Numbered from the stretch's first letter, positions 11,325 through 20,580 are shown. The stretch: DNA of 64,000 nucleotides from Ryuthela nishihirai (GCA_038380435.1 JAWZYU010000131.1:496001-560000), one strand, 5' to 3'. A program made the numbers and translations. Notes: generated by a model not told the origin, from the letters alone.

Positions 11325-11960
11325 TGTTACGACAGAAGAATCTGGCAACCGAAAGCAAAGTTTCAGCCAACGAATAAGAACGTTGGGAGAATTTGGAGAA
11401 GAAGAGTGGAGCGTTAACGGTCGTTGTGTTGTAACGGTCGTTGTATTGTAACGGTCGGTGAGTTCGAAAATGGACGGTGAGCTGTTCTGAGACAGTGCGC
11501 GTAAGTATCAAGAAGTAACTTGATGTGTTGTGTATACACGGAAGGATAAAAGTGGGATCTTTTATCGTTAAGTATCAAGAAGTAACTTGATGTGTTGTGT
11601 ATACGCGGAAGTATAAAAGTGGGAACTTTTATGGCTAACTTCGAATGTCTACACGGACTGTCTTTTTGTTCGGCTAGTGTGTGAAAAGTTATTAGCACAG
11701 GACGAGAATTGGTTTACGAGTGAAGATCTTCGGGTGACCTGGTAAATCAAGTAAAAGGTAGTATTTAGTAAAATACACAGAGCTGATGTAGTGTGCTCAC
11801 GCAGGAAGATTGATGACTTGTGCATGTTAATAGTTGATTTGTTAATAAGATACTTCATCCATATTTCCTTTGTAACAATTTACCTTGTATTGAATTTGGT
11901 TTTGAAATATAGCTTTTAATACTCACGTTCAGTGGCTATCCATTTTTGTGATCCGCAACA
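11325..11960 (+). repeat. 5' LTR (636 bp)
   Basis: Begins TGTTACGAC and ends CCGCAACA (TG...CA termini). It matches 14624-15257 except for a small change near 11372 (AATAAGAAC against AATTGAAC), one A lost in a GAAG run near 11580, and one T/A change near 11665. Inside are three copies of a GTAACGGTCG motif (11415-11460) and a 67-bp tandem duplication carrying the promoter. Confidence 0.93.
11502..11635 (+). promoter_or_regulatory. Tandemly duplicated 67-bp LTR promoter module
   Basis: Copies 11502-11568 and 11569-11635 differ at only a few bases. The second contains a TATA box, TATAAAAG at 11612-11619. The first has the same place mutated to GATAAAAG. The 3' LTR carries the same pair (14800-14866 and from 14867). 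This is probably the U3 core promoter, with transcription starting about 30 bp downstream. Confidence 0.55.
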
Positions 11961-11962
11961 TT

Positions 11963-11980
11963 TGGTGTCAGGAGTGGGAT
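11963..11980 (+). promoter_or_regulatory. Primer-binding site
   Basis: TGGTGTCAGGAGTGGGAT lies two bases after the 5' LTR. It starts with the TGG complementary to a tRNA CCA end. The complement (ATCCCACTCCTGACACCA) has the form of a tRNA 3' end, most like tRNA-Leu. The exact tRNA is inferred. Confidence 0.75.
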
Positions 11981-11990
11981 AATTTATTGA

Positions 11991-14612
11991 ATGCCGTTAA
12001 CTAGAAGTATGGATGAATTGGTAAAGTTGTTGAATGACATTAAAAGTCAAAATAATGATTTGAAAGCCGATATGGCCGCACAATATAATGAGTTGAGAAC
12101 TGAGATAGTTTCTCAAAAAGATGACTTGAAAGCCTATATGGCTACACAGTTCAAGGATTTTAAAACCGAACTCAATAGACAATGCAATAGTTTAAATGTT
12201 GAATTTGTCAGTGAAAAAGATGATCTTGATAGTGTTAAGTTAGATTGTAAACATGGAAAAGAAAAAGAGAAAGGCAACGCATATAAAAATGTGGATCTGC
12301 TACTGAAAATCAAGAATCGTAGAGATAGCGCAGATAATGCCTTTGACCACGCAACTACTGGTGATGCATGGCAGAGTGTCTATGTCGCTGGTGACATGTC
12401 TAGGAACTGTGAAGAACAATCACACAGATCAGAGAGCTGTGAGACTATACAGTACGCTTTGCACTTCAAAATACCTAGGTATACAAGTCTGGCACGATCT
12501 GAAGAGAGATCCACACGAAAGGTATTCTATTCCTCGCCGTCAGCAAAATGTGTCATGGACAATTATCGCAAAGGCAGAGTAACGAGTGGTAATGAGGGGG
12601 AACGAAACAGAGTTTACGTTTCGCAGAGTGGTCCGAGTAAAGAAGAGGTGTCCATTCATCATAGATACAAAGTGCCCTTCGTCGTTACCGGGGAAGTCGG
12701 AGAGATTTTTCCGAAGCATATAGCCACACTTGAATCGTTTATAGAAAGTGGGGATTTAAGAAAGAAGAATTCCGAAGAATGGCTTAGAAGCGTAACAGGT
12801 GATGCTAGTAAAGGAGCTTCAGGCAGAGACAGTACTTCAAAGACTAACTTTCTGGATGAAACTAAGCCTCAGAGTTACGATCAGAGAGAAGTAAAGCCCT
12901 CAGACAATTTCAACGTAGCCACGCTGAATTTCTTTTCTGAACAGTCAATGTGCAGATTTGGACATTATAACCATTTAGATTATAAGGATATAGAAAAGTT
13001 TTATCACGACTACAAGAGCTCTAAAGTGGACAATATCATGTTACAGAACTCGTCGCTGATCTCCAGAATGAACAATTTGGCAATCATGACTGATATTTCC
13101 CTGGCTAATTACAATGAGAGCTCCAAGAAGGTGAATTCGGAAGAAACAGCAACTATGACCTCCTCGGGTCATGTGTTTTGCTGGAGACCTGAGTGGCGCC
13201 ATCGGATGGTGGATAAACACGGTACAGGAGGTGTCGGCGACAAAGTGAGTCTTGTCTTGGCTCCTGCACTTGCTGCTTTAGGTCTCAAGGTCCCTATGAT
13301 CTCCGGTCGTGCTCTCCAATTGACGGGAGATACTCTGTACAAATTGGAATCCATCCCTGGCTTCACAGTCGACTGCACTAAAGATAAAATCGAGCAGATG
13401 ATGGAAGACGTCGGATGCTGCATCGTAGGACAGACAGAGGAGCTGGTGCCAACAGATAAGGAGATTTACCGCTGCAAGGATCTGACGGCTACCGTAGATA
13501 GCGTTCCTCTAATGAGATGCTCAATTGTGTCCAAAAAGCTGGCTGAAGGAGTGTGCGCTTTGGTTTATGATGTTGAATTCGGAAAAGGAGCTATTGATCT
13601 CATCAGTACAGAAGACGCTGTTGATTTAGTTAAGAAAATGGTTGCAGCATCACAAGCTCGTGGAATGAAGAGTTCAGCTGTTATCAGCAACATGGATTCA
13701 CCTCTTGAAAACTCTGTTGACAACTCTCTGGAAGTGATGGAAGCTGTTCAGTGTTTCCTTGGTAACGGATCCTTGGAACTGCAAGAGCTCGTCGAAGAGT
13801 TAGGAGAACTTCTGCGTTTTGTGAACATTGTGGATAATAGGGTAGATGAAGCATCACGTGTCCGTAAGGTTCTGCATAACGGCAATGCTTTGAACAAGTT
13901 TCGTAACATGTTAATAAAACAAGGAGTATCTGAAGATGTTGCAAGCTGGCTATGTGAAGGTAAAACAGAAAAAATATTGCTAGCAGCCCGACACATCACT
14001 GATTTCACTTATACAGGAGAAACAGGTAAGGTTGTCGGATTAGAAGCTGCAGTTCTAGCAAGAGTATGGAAGGAGGAGATGGACCGAAGAGCTAAAAAGA
14101 ATTATGGAGCTGATATTATATTTTTGAAGCACCTTGGGGATCAAATGGAATCAGGTGAAATATGGCTGAAGGTTCATCACGACAGCTCTGAATTAAGTGA
14201 AAGTCAACTGACAAAAGGGTCAGATTGCAGGATGAAAATTCTCCCTAGATTTTATGTCACTAATGACTTTCATTCCTTGTTACTCTTGATAGAAGTAAAA
14301 ATCCAAAGAAGAAAACTTTTTACAGGTTTTGCACGAAAACTCTTAGTCGATTCTTCTCCCTGCAGAGACATAAACGTGTTCACAAGGGCTATAGGCCTTA
14401 CACGTATTATGTTTGTGGACGAGGCTTCAGTCAGAAAAGAAATCTACGTCATAATGAGATTCGCTTTCATTTTGACACAGACGTGGTATATCGCATTCGT
14501 CGACGTCCAGCTACAAAGTGCAAGGTGGTTCACGTGGATCGTTTGGCCCCGTTTCATCGAAGAACTGAAGAAGCTTTGGAATCCAGAATTGTTCGGGACG
14601 AACAAGACCTAG
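11991..14612 (+). CDS. Chimeric 873-aa ORF: Gag-like N-terminus fused to thymidine phosphorylase
   Basis: One uninterrupted ORF starts 30 bp after the LTR and ends 11 bp before the 3' LTR. Residues 1-62 form a charged coiled coil with a 22-residue direct repeat (SQNNDLKADMAAQYNELRT, then SQKDDLKAYMATQFKDFKT), as in Gypsy Gag N-termini. Residues about 63-380 are hydrophilic and not recognised. Residues about 384-743 are thymidine phosphorylase. Residues about 744-873 are an out-of-frame reading of zinc-finger and integrase sequence, so they are probably junk. The first ATG is chosen because it follows the PBS directly. With no stop in 873 codons, either the copy is very young or the ORF is under selection. 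Protein activity is doubtful (see the domain entry). Confidence 0.8.
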   Translation: MPLTRSMDELVKLLNDIKSQNNDLKADMAAQYNELRTEIVSQKDDLKAYMATQFKDFKTELNRQCNSLNVEFVSEKDDLDSVKLDCKHGKEKEKGNAYKNVDLLLKIKNRRDSADNAFDHATTGDAWQSVYVAGDMSRNCEEQSHRSESCETIQYALHFKIPRYTSLARSEERSTRKVFYSSPSAKCVMDNYRKGRVTSGNEGERNRVYVSQSGPSKEEVSIHHRYKVPFVVTGEVGEIFPKHIATLESFIESGDLRKKNSEEWLRSVTGDASKGASGRDSTSKTNFLDETKPQSYDQREVKPSDNFNVATLNFFSEQSMCRFGHYNHLDYKDIEKFYHDYKSSKVDNIMLQNSSLISRMNNLAIMTDISLANYNESSKKVNSEETATMTSSGHVFCWRPEWRHRMVDKHGTGGVGDKVSLVLAPALAALGLKVPMISGRALQLTGDTLYKLESIPGFTVDCTKDKIEQMMEDVGCCIVGQTEELVPTDKEIYRCKDLTATVDSVPLMRCSIVSKKLAEGVCALVYDVEFGKGAIDLISTEDAVDLVKKMVAASQARGMKSSAVISNMDSPLENSVDNSLEVMEAVQCFLGNGSLELQELVEELGELLRFVNIVDNRVDEASRVRKVLHNGNALNKFRNMLIKQGVSEDVASWLCEGKTEKILLAARHITDFTYTGETGKVVGLEAAVLARVWKEEMDRRAKKNYGADIIFLKHLGDQMESGEIWLKVHHDSSELSESQLTKGSDCRMKILPRFYVTNDFHSLLLLIEVKIQRRKLFTGFARKLLVDSSPCRDINVFTRAIGLTRIMFVDEASVRKEIYVIMRFAFILTQTWYIAFVDVQLQSARWFTWIVWPRFIEELKKLWNPELFGTNKT
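13134..14220 (+). other. Captured thymidine phosphorylase domain (partial)
   Basis: This stretch aligns by eye with metazoan/bacterial thymidine phosphorylase (thymidine + phosphate to thymine + deoxyribose-1-phosphate, nucleoside salvage). Landmarks are VDKHGTGGVGDKVSLVLAPA (from residue 407), KVPMISGRALQLTGDTLYKL (430s-440s), CCIVGQTEELVP, DLTATVDSVPLM (497-508), SKKLAEG, and the C-terminal FLKHLGDQMESGEIWLKVHH. About the first 100 residues of a usual enzyme of 440-480 residues are missing. Active-site changes relative to E. coli numbering: Ser86 is Gly411, Arg171 is Lys496, and the HTGG loop reads LTGD. Ser186 (S511), Lys190 (K515) and Lys84 (K409) are kept. No introns interrupt it, which indicates capture from mRNA. 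Activity is unlikely. Confidence 0.88.
14321..14482 (+). pseudogene. Captured C2H2 zinc-finger fragment
   Basis: In the frame two bases after the main ORF frame, this reads as two degenerate C2H2 fingers with the classic linker: FFSLQRHKRVHKGYRPYTYY, then VCGRGFSQKRNLRHNEIRFH. HxxxH spacing of the first finger, the TGEKPY-like linker (KGYRPY) and the FSxxxxL core of the second are visible, while several Cys ligands are lost. It has no stop and runs directly into the integrase tail. It is not part of a normal Gypsy element, so it is a second captured host gene piece, or part of the same capture event. Confidence 0.7.
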
Positions 14613-14677
14613 GAAGGGGGCAGTGTTACGACAGAAGAATCTGGCAACCGAAAGCAAAGTTTCAGCCAACGAATTGA
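14483..14677 (+). pseudogene. Residual C-terminus of Ty3/Gypsy integrase
   Basis: VYRIRRRPATKCKVVHVDRL followed by APFH is the usual end of Ty3/Gypsy Pol, just before the PPT. It is the only pol sequence left. It shares a frame with the zinc-finger fragment and overlaps the end of the 873-codon ORF in another frame. It shows that the parent was an ordinary Gypsy element whose middle was replaced. The frame remains open into the 3' LTR. Confidence 0.85.
14611..14623 (+). promoter_or_regulatory. Polypurine tract
   Basis: AGGAAGGGGGCAG ends exactly at the 3' LTR (TGTTACG at 14624), the expected place for plus-strand DNA priming. Confidence 0.8.
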
Positions 14678-15257
14678 ACGTTGGGAGAATTTGGAGAAGA
14701 AGAGTGGAGCGTTAACGGTCGTTGTGTTGTAACGGTCGTTGTATTGTAACGGTCGGTGAGTTCGAAAATGGACGGTGAGCTGTTCTGAGACAGTGCGCGT
14801 AAGTATCAAGAAGTAACTTGATGTGTTGTGTATACACGGAAGGATAAAAGTGGGATCTTTTATCGTTAAGTATCAAGAGTAACTTGATGTGTTGTGTATA
14901 CGCGGAAGTATAAAAGTGGGAACTTTTATGGCTAACTTCGAATGTCTACACGGACTGTCTTATTGTTCGGCTAGTGTGTGAAAAGTTATTAGCACAGGAC
15001 GAGAATTGGTTTACGAGTGAAGATCTTCGGGTGACCTGGTAAATCAAGTAAAAGGTAGTATTTAGTAAAATACACAGAGCTGATGTAGTGTGCTCACGCA
15101 GGAAGATTGATGACTTGTGCATGTTAATAGTTGATTTGTTAATAAGATACTTCATCCATATTTCCTTTGTAACAATTTACCTTGTATTGAATTTGGTTTT
15201 GAAATATAGCTTTTAATACTCACGTTCAGTGGCTATCCATTTTTGTGATCCGCAACA
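14624..15257 (+). repeat. 3' LTR (634 bp)
   Basis: Near-identical direct copy of 11325-11960, two bases shorter, same termini, followed by the ATAT duplication at 15258-15261. Confidence 0.93.
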
Positions 15258-15261
15258 ATAT

Positions 15262-16200
15262 AATAAAAGTGTAAATAGAGATGCTGCGGACATGAATCCT
15301 TGGGCTTATGCAAATGACCCAACCAACGCAAATGACCACGACGACCACCGAGAGAAACTCCCTGACACATATTTATATTTTGAGAAAAATAAGAAAAAAC
15401 AAACCGCTTTGGATTGGGAATAATTCGCGATATTGGTGGTGGAATGTGAAGATCGGGAGGTTTGCTTTGGCAACAGTGAGGTGGTGGGTAGGAAAATGCA
15501 GCTTCTTCATTTTAAGAAATAAATGTTTGATTTTAGACATAAGTTGAAAATTCTTTTTCTTTTGGAAAATCCTAAAAGGCAGAAGAGAATCCTTCGAAAC
15601 AGCAACAGTTAGAATCACCTAATGAAGTCTAGTGCTTCGTCTCATCATGGCTTTCAGCAAATGCCAAGGTTTCACCAAGAATTTTATTTCCTCCCCCAGA
15701 ATACTTGGGAAGAAATCCTCCCAAACGCTAAAAGCTACGATCACCGAATTCGGCATACAGTTTCCTTTCATCACGGTTTTAAACAATTTTAAGTTTTCAA
15801 TGCAGCCTTTTCCTTACTCTAAAAAAAGCTCCTTCTCACTGAATACTGGGGGAGAATCCTCTTAATCATGGAATTTGGCCTACAGCTTCCTCTCATGGTC
15901 ATTTTAAACAGAACAGGATCTAGGGGGGGGGGGGGAAGAGATCATCCCCCAACGAGCAGTAAGGGAAATGCAGCCAAAAAATTATAAACTTTCTGAATAC
16001 ATTTTCTCGTGAAATCTTTTAGAAACCTCTACAGCAGGAAGGAGGAGATATTCTACTGCAATAGAGAGCGAGGCCTGAAAGTCTGCAGATTTCATGTATT
16101 TTTCATGGCGCCTTTTCCAAATCTCTAAAATGAAAGTGAGTGGGGATAGGGGATAAAGTCTATTTCCCTTTTATGTATTTCCGGTTCGGTTTCGTCGTTT
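15262..16200. other. Gene-free stretch with a poly-G tract and internal diverged repeats
   Basis: No gene recognised. Two diverged copies of a motif (around 15750-15790, with GGCATACAGTTTCCT, and 15873-15908, with GGCCTACAGCTTCCT, each followed by ...TTTTAAACA) indicate an old tandem or dispersed repeat. A run of 13 G lies at 15923-15935. Confidence 0.45.
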
Positions 16201-16413
16201 CCGCCGTCCAATGGCCAAGTGATTAGAGTGCTCGGCTACTGATCTAAGGGACCTGGGTTCGAGCCCCGGGTAAGGCATGGCTGTTTGTGTCGTTTTTCTG
16301 CTGAGATCCTGCCATCCTCTTAGACCTTCTACTCTGGCATATAAACTGACAGGCTCCTGTCAGACCTCTGTGGCAAGCAGCTGCTTGAGGGGGAATTTAT
16401 TTTTTTCGTCGCT
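16201..16413 (+). mobile_element. tRNA-derived SINE, family A (copy with tRNA head)
   Basis: The head carries a Pol III A box (TGGCCAAGTGATTAGAGTGC, from 16212) and B box (GGTTCGAGCCCC, about 16256-16267) at tRNA spacing. A non-tRNA body follows (about 16280-16400), ending in a T-rich tail. The body recurs at 31320-31440 with about 85-90% identity by eye, so this is a dispersed SINE and not a tRNA gene. The acceptor stem pairs poorly. Confidence 0.75.
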
Positions 16414-16832
16414 TCCACCTTCCAACACACACACACACTTTATTTCTTTCATAGCTCCGGGCCTGCTGTCAGGTAAGGGACAGGAGGATCTAACCGGAAA
16501 TGAACCAAGGTGAAGGAGTTGGGTGAAAGGTACTGAGAAGGAATGGGTGCGAGATAAACATTGTTGAGGAAAAAATTCTACTTACAAACTCGTTTGGGTC
16601 TGTGAGACCGATGAAGAGTTAATGGCAAACGACTAACCAAAATTTTCTTTGAAGTGCCTTCATCTTCTTCTGAAGGGGATGATATTCTCTCTTCTCCATC
16701 ATCCCACATCCATTTCATTGCTTTTAATATCAAGGGCAAATCTTAATATTGCTCGAAAATGTCTTTTGGGATCTAAATAGAGCGAAGTTAGGAGTTCCAT
16801 TTCTCTACGATCATTATTAGGGAACGCATTGC
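16414..16832. other. Gene-free stretch
   Basis: Contains a short (AC)n run near 16424. Nothing else is recognised. Confidence 0.45.
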
Positions 16833-16940
16833 TTGTGGACCTCACTGAATGACTCTTTCACCGCTCGCACAGACTCTACTGGAGCCTTGTGGAGCTCACT
16901 GGATGACTCTTTGACCGCTGGCACAGACTCTACTGTAGCC
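16833..16940 (+). repeat. 54-bp tandem duplication
   Basis: Two adjacent copies (16833-16886, 16887-16940) share CACTG(A/G)ATGACTCTTT, CACAGACTCTACTG and flanking bases, with about six differences. Confidence 0.8.
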
Positions 16941-17304
16941 TACGTGTCAATGAAATGTCGTATTTTATTTAGTTGGTTTCTACGCGTTATTTCTTCCCTC
17001 TTATACAACCTATTCCTTGAATGTGCTGCATAAATGTATCTGACCCCTGAAATGATTCCCATTGGCCGCCAGTGCATTTGTAAATAGGAGAAGCGATCGC
17101 TCCCTCAATCAGAGAAATAATGTATTCCAGATGCACAAATGCACAATTCAACAGAATGCTTCAGAAGTGGAGTGAATTCCGCAAATGATTTTAAACAGAA
17201 TCAGTGGATTTGGGTTCTGGATATTAATAAAAATAAAACAGTAAATATAATGATAAGAATATAACGATTAATCATCGTAATCGCAATGTACTACACCCAT
17301 TCCC

Positions 17305-17364
17305 CGATTTGCACGGTAGATACGTTCCTTGTAATCACCGTGTATATCGAAACCGTGCAAATCG
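17305..17364. repeat. Small foldback (13-bp perfect arms)
   Basis: CGATTTGCACGGT (17305-17317) and its exact complement ACCGTGCAAATCG (17352-17364) enclose 34 bp. It resembles the tip of a MITE, but no target duplication was seen. Confidence 0.6.
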
Positions 17365-18822
17365 AAATCAACAAGTTATGATAATAAAGGGAAGAAGTTC
17401 CGAAAAAAATCCTTGCTATGGAAAGAAAAAGTACATTGAAGGCTTGATTTAAAGATATTTATCACCAATTTCCCTTCAGCAGTAATGACTAGAATTAATC
17501 ATTAATATAACATTATTTTATACTTTATTTGCAACATCAGATAATCTTAGATTATATTTTCATACGTTTCATTTTGGTCGCGAAAAATACTCAACATTAA
17601 TGTAAATGTACACTATCAAATTCGAAGATGAAATTTGAAAGAAATATTTATGAATTGAAAATATTATGGTAACATAATATATTCATATTAACACACCCGT
17701 TACGACAAGATATTTTATGAAACAGTGGCTTACGAATCAACTATAATTAGCCTTTATAATTGTCTACAAAGTTAAATTTGTTGCCAAAAATGAGATAAAA
17801 AACAGATTATACTAGTCTGAAAAATTCAGTCTAGAAGAGTCAGATCTAGCTGACGATTCAAATCAGGTTTCATTTCATTAAGATGTCGCGAGATAGACTG
17901 CATTGAAATGACAAGAATATAATTTCAGCGAAAGAATATAAAAAAAAATTGATGCAGACAACGCTAGACTTGGGCCTCATGAGGCCTTAAGCTACAGTAA
18001 GTTTAAGAGGCCCCAAAAATTCCAACGTCGAAATACATGTATCAATCAATAGTAAATACACAGATTACCTGTTGACATAGAATTCAGACTAACAAACAAC
18101 TGGCTAATAACTGGGAGGCATTTGTTCGAATCCCACTCCTCGGTCAAACACAAGTTTGACGAATTGTATTTATTATTCTGACTGAAGGGAACTTTAAAAA
18201 AAATGAGAAATTTGTGTGGTGGAAATATTATATCAGCATTGGTATAAAATAATGACTGTGTAAAGTTGAAATGAACAGTGTTTCCCTAATAGATTAATTT
18301 AAATTGAAAAAATTCCTGATAAAGTAAACGTTAAACTTAATTTTTGAGGCCACTCATAATCGTGAGGTCTTCAGCTGTAGCTTAGTTAGCTTATGCGTAA
18401 GTCATCTCGTGGTTACAGATTATTAAATGTTTTTAAATAATTTCTTCTAAAAAGCACACATTTTTTAATATTTTGCTTCCATTACCCTTAATAGCATTCT
18501 GAAGCAGGGCGGGCGGGGACGGGGGAGGGTAGAGTCCCCCATATGCGGTCCTGCTTGGGAATAACATCAAAGACTTTAAGAGGCTTCATCTGATCTCTAC
18601 TGGTAACGCAAAAAATCTGACCAGGGGTCATCGGGTAGAGGTCATCGAGATCTAATTAAATAGCAAATTTCGTAAAGATCGGTCAGTAGTTTTTTTTTTA
18701 AAAGGCATTCAAAGTTTCCATAGAAATAACATTAAGGAAACCGTCCGAACACTAAGAAAAACCGAGGGAGAACAACCTTTTCAAGGGAAACAGCAACCGT
18801 GTTAACCGATGTTCGCACTTTA
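17365..18822. other. Gene-free AT-rich stretch
   Basis: No gene recognised. Around 18041-18100 the complement shares ACAGGTAATCTGTG with the SINE-like foldback at 23938-24005, so a related repeat tail may be present. A T-arm-like TTGTTCGAATCCCAC lies at about 18124. Confidence 0.4.
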
Positions 18823-18866
18823 CCCACAGTGCATTTCGCAGAGGTTCGAACTTTTCCCACAATGCA
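18823..18866 (+). promoter_or_regulatory. Two tandem CCCACA(A/G)TGCA motifs
   Basis: CCCACAGTGCA (18823-18833) and CCCACAATGCA (18856-18866) lie 33 bp apart within two similar short segments (GTTCG(C/A)ACTTT...). The core matches the Staf/ZNF143 site. Function is unproven, and a decayed tandem repeat is an alternative. Confidence 0.35.
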
Positions 18867-20021
18867 TCAGTTTCTTGCAATGCACCATGGTAGAATCTTG
18901 TGTAGAAGTAGAAGATGTAGTACATGAGTAGGTAGCGGTGACGTCATAAGTTTAAAAATTTGAAACTTCAGACCCATAGCTTCTCCAACAGAAACTAAGA
19001 GCAAAGTAAGGAACAATTAAAAATTTTCCTCCTCCCCTACAATATCTTCCCCCACCCCGTAAAAAAGTGGTACGTAACTGAAGAACCAAATTCAGCATAT
19101 AGTTTCCTCAAACCGCAACTTAAGGTAGCGAAAGAGTTTCGCCCTCAGTATTTCTTTCCCTTCAAAAACGTGTTCTCTTCAAGCACATGAAATATTAAAC
19201 TAAGAGATGTGGAAAGAAATTCGCTGAAAAAATGGTTTCTGGAAGTTTTTGTGAATTTCCTCGTGAAAAATATTGGGTTGAATTTCTCTTAAACAGTAAG
19301 AGTTATGATTACCTTATTTCACATATATAGCTTCCTGATGATTTGACTCCCATTATTACCCTCCTCCCCCCAAATCACCCCTTCGTATTAAAACCTTCTG
19401 TCTCCTAAAATGGTAAGTAATGGCTCAACATAATATCGGAAAAAAATCGATACACGCAAATTATTGCCGCGCCTAACGAGTCATATTCAAATATTTTCAA
19501 CATTATATTCCAATAATTTTTCTCCATGCAAGATAAAAACATTTAATTCATCTCTTGAAAGAAAAGTTTTCATTTCTCTCAACCCTTCCGGTGGAAATCT
19601 TTGCTGCCGATTTAAACCTCTTGATCATTCTAACACCAAAAGATCAGATTTCTAGCGTAAACAGATCGTTTGCAATATTCATTTAAAGTTTTGGCATTTT
19701 CGAACTTTTCCACCGTTAGATGGCATTATTGTGGTTTTTGATTTTCGGCCTTTAGCTTTCTCTAGCACTCAAAATTCGAGCAAAACTTAAATGCAAAAAT
19801 AATATTTTATTAGTGCCTATGTAGATTTGATTGTATTTTAAATTAATATGTAATTAAATTAATTAATTATAATCTGCATTTTACCACCCCCCCACCTGGG
19901 GAAAATGTCAATTTTTTTCCGCAACGTAAACCTCTTAAGAGCCCTCCTCCCCCCTAAAAATACGGTGGTTTTATACGAAATTCAAAGCTTGTCTACCTCC
20001 TAAAACATTATCACAAAATTG
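18867..20021. other. Gene-free stretch
   Basis: Contains loosely similar pyrimidine-rich segments (about 19020-19110, 19310-19400, 19900-19990) that look like decayed members of a dispersed repeat. No gene seen. Confidence 0.4.
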
Positions 20022-20092
20022 GCAGACTTGAAGGGGATTCGAACCCAGGCCTCTTACGCCCTAGACCACCGAGGGGGTGACCTTCTTCTCTT
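20022..20092 (-). mobile_element. tRNA-like SINE head (degenerate)
   Basis: On the minus strand an A-box-like CTCGGTGGTCTAGGGCG is followed at tRNA distance by a B box, GGTTCGAATCCC. The T stem pairs at only three of five positions, so it is not a working tRNA gene. Confidence 0.55.
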
Positions 20093-20106
20093 TAACTAAG
20101 CGCCCT

Positions 20107-20149
20107 ATAAGCTTTCCTGTTTTGATTCCACAGTGGCAGGAAAGCTTAT
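20107..20149. repeat. 13-bp perfect inverted repeat
   Basis: ATAAGCTTTCCTG (20107-20119) and CAGGAAAGCTTAT (20137-20149) with a 17-nt loop. It could form a stable hairpin. It sits just outside the tRNA-like head. Confidence 0.8.
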
Positions 20150-20269
20150 CTGCCACTTAGTTGGACAGCTGTTCGGCTTCTTGTTGTCTAGCGGTTAACT
20201 CTTTTGGGAGACATGCATTCTAATGTCTCCAGTTTTGACACTTCCCAAGTCAAAACAGCAACTTCTTTT

Positions 20270-20580
20270 TTTTCAACTCATTATTTCAAGTTGTCTACCA
20301 GCTTTGAAATCCAAAACATTTGTTTTTGTAAAATTGTATTTAAGCCCCATAGCATATATCAGACACTAAAAATAGATTTAGAAACACTATAAAATATTTA
20401 TTACATACAGAATTTTAACCTTTCGTGTCAGTGGAATATTTCACTAATTAGGAAACCTTACTCAAGTATTATTCTCAGATTATCTTTTCCCCTCTTCCCG
20501 AAACTAAATCTGTCTCCCATCCTTTCTCCTCACCACCACACTCAACCAGATAATCGAAACTTCACACACAAAAAGATCGT
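20270..20580 (+). repeat. Unclassified dispersed repeat, copy 1
   Basis: Aligns by eye, collinearly, with 28350-28660. Shared blocks are GTCTACC.GCTTTGA, AAAATTGTATTTAAGC/ATAATTTTATTTCAGC, CCATAGCATAT, AGAAACACT.TAA, ATTTTAACCT and a C-rich 3' part. No ORF, TIR or tRNA promoter. Confidence 0.6.

Larger units (their letters stand above)
11325..15257 (+). mobile_element. Gene-capturing LTR retrotransposon (non-autonomous Ty3/Gypsy), 3.93 kb
   Basis: A complete element: 5' LTR, primer-binding site, one long ORF, polypurine tract, 3' LTR, ATAT duplications. The LTRs differ at about 4-5 positions in 636 bp, so insertion is recent. The interior is only 2,663 bp. Reverse transcriptase, protease, RNase H and most of integrase are missing. 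In their place lie about 360 codons of thymidine phosphorylase and a degenerate C2H2 zinc-finger fragment. The last 65 codons of a Gypsy integrase remain in front of the PPT. The element would need enzymes from a related full-length Gypsy element. Capture without introns suggests that host mRNA was recombined into the element during reverse transcription. Confidence 0.9.

Noticed and set aside
13169..14008. Minus-strand open frames opposite the thymidine phosphorylase
   Set aside because: Shadows of a long coding ORF, with no family similarity and the wrong strand for the element.
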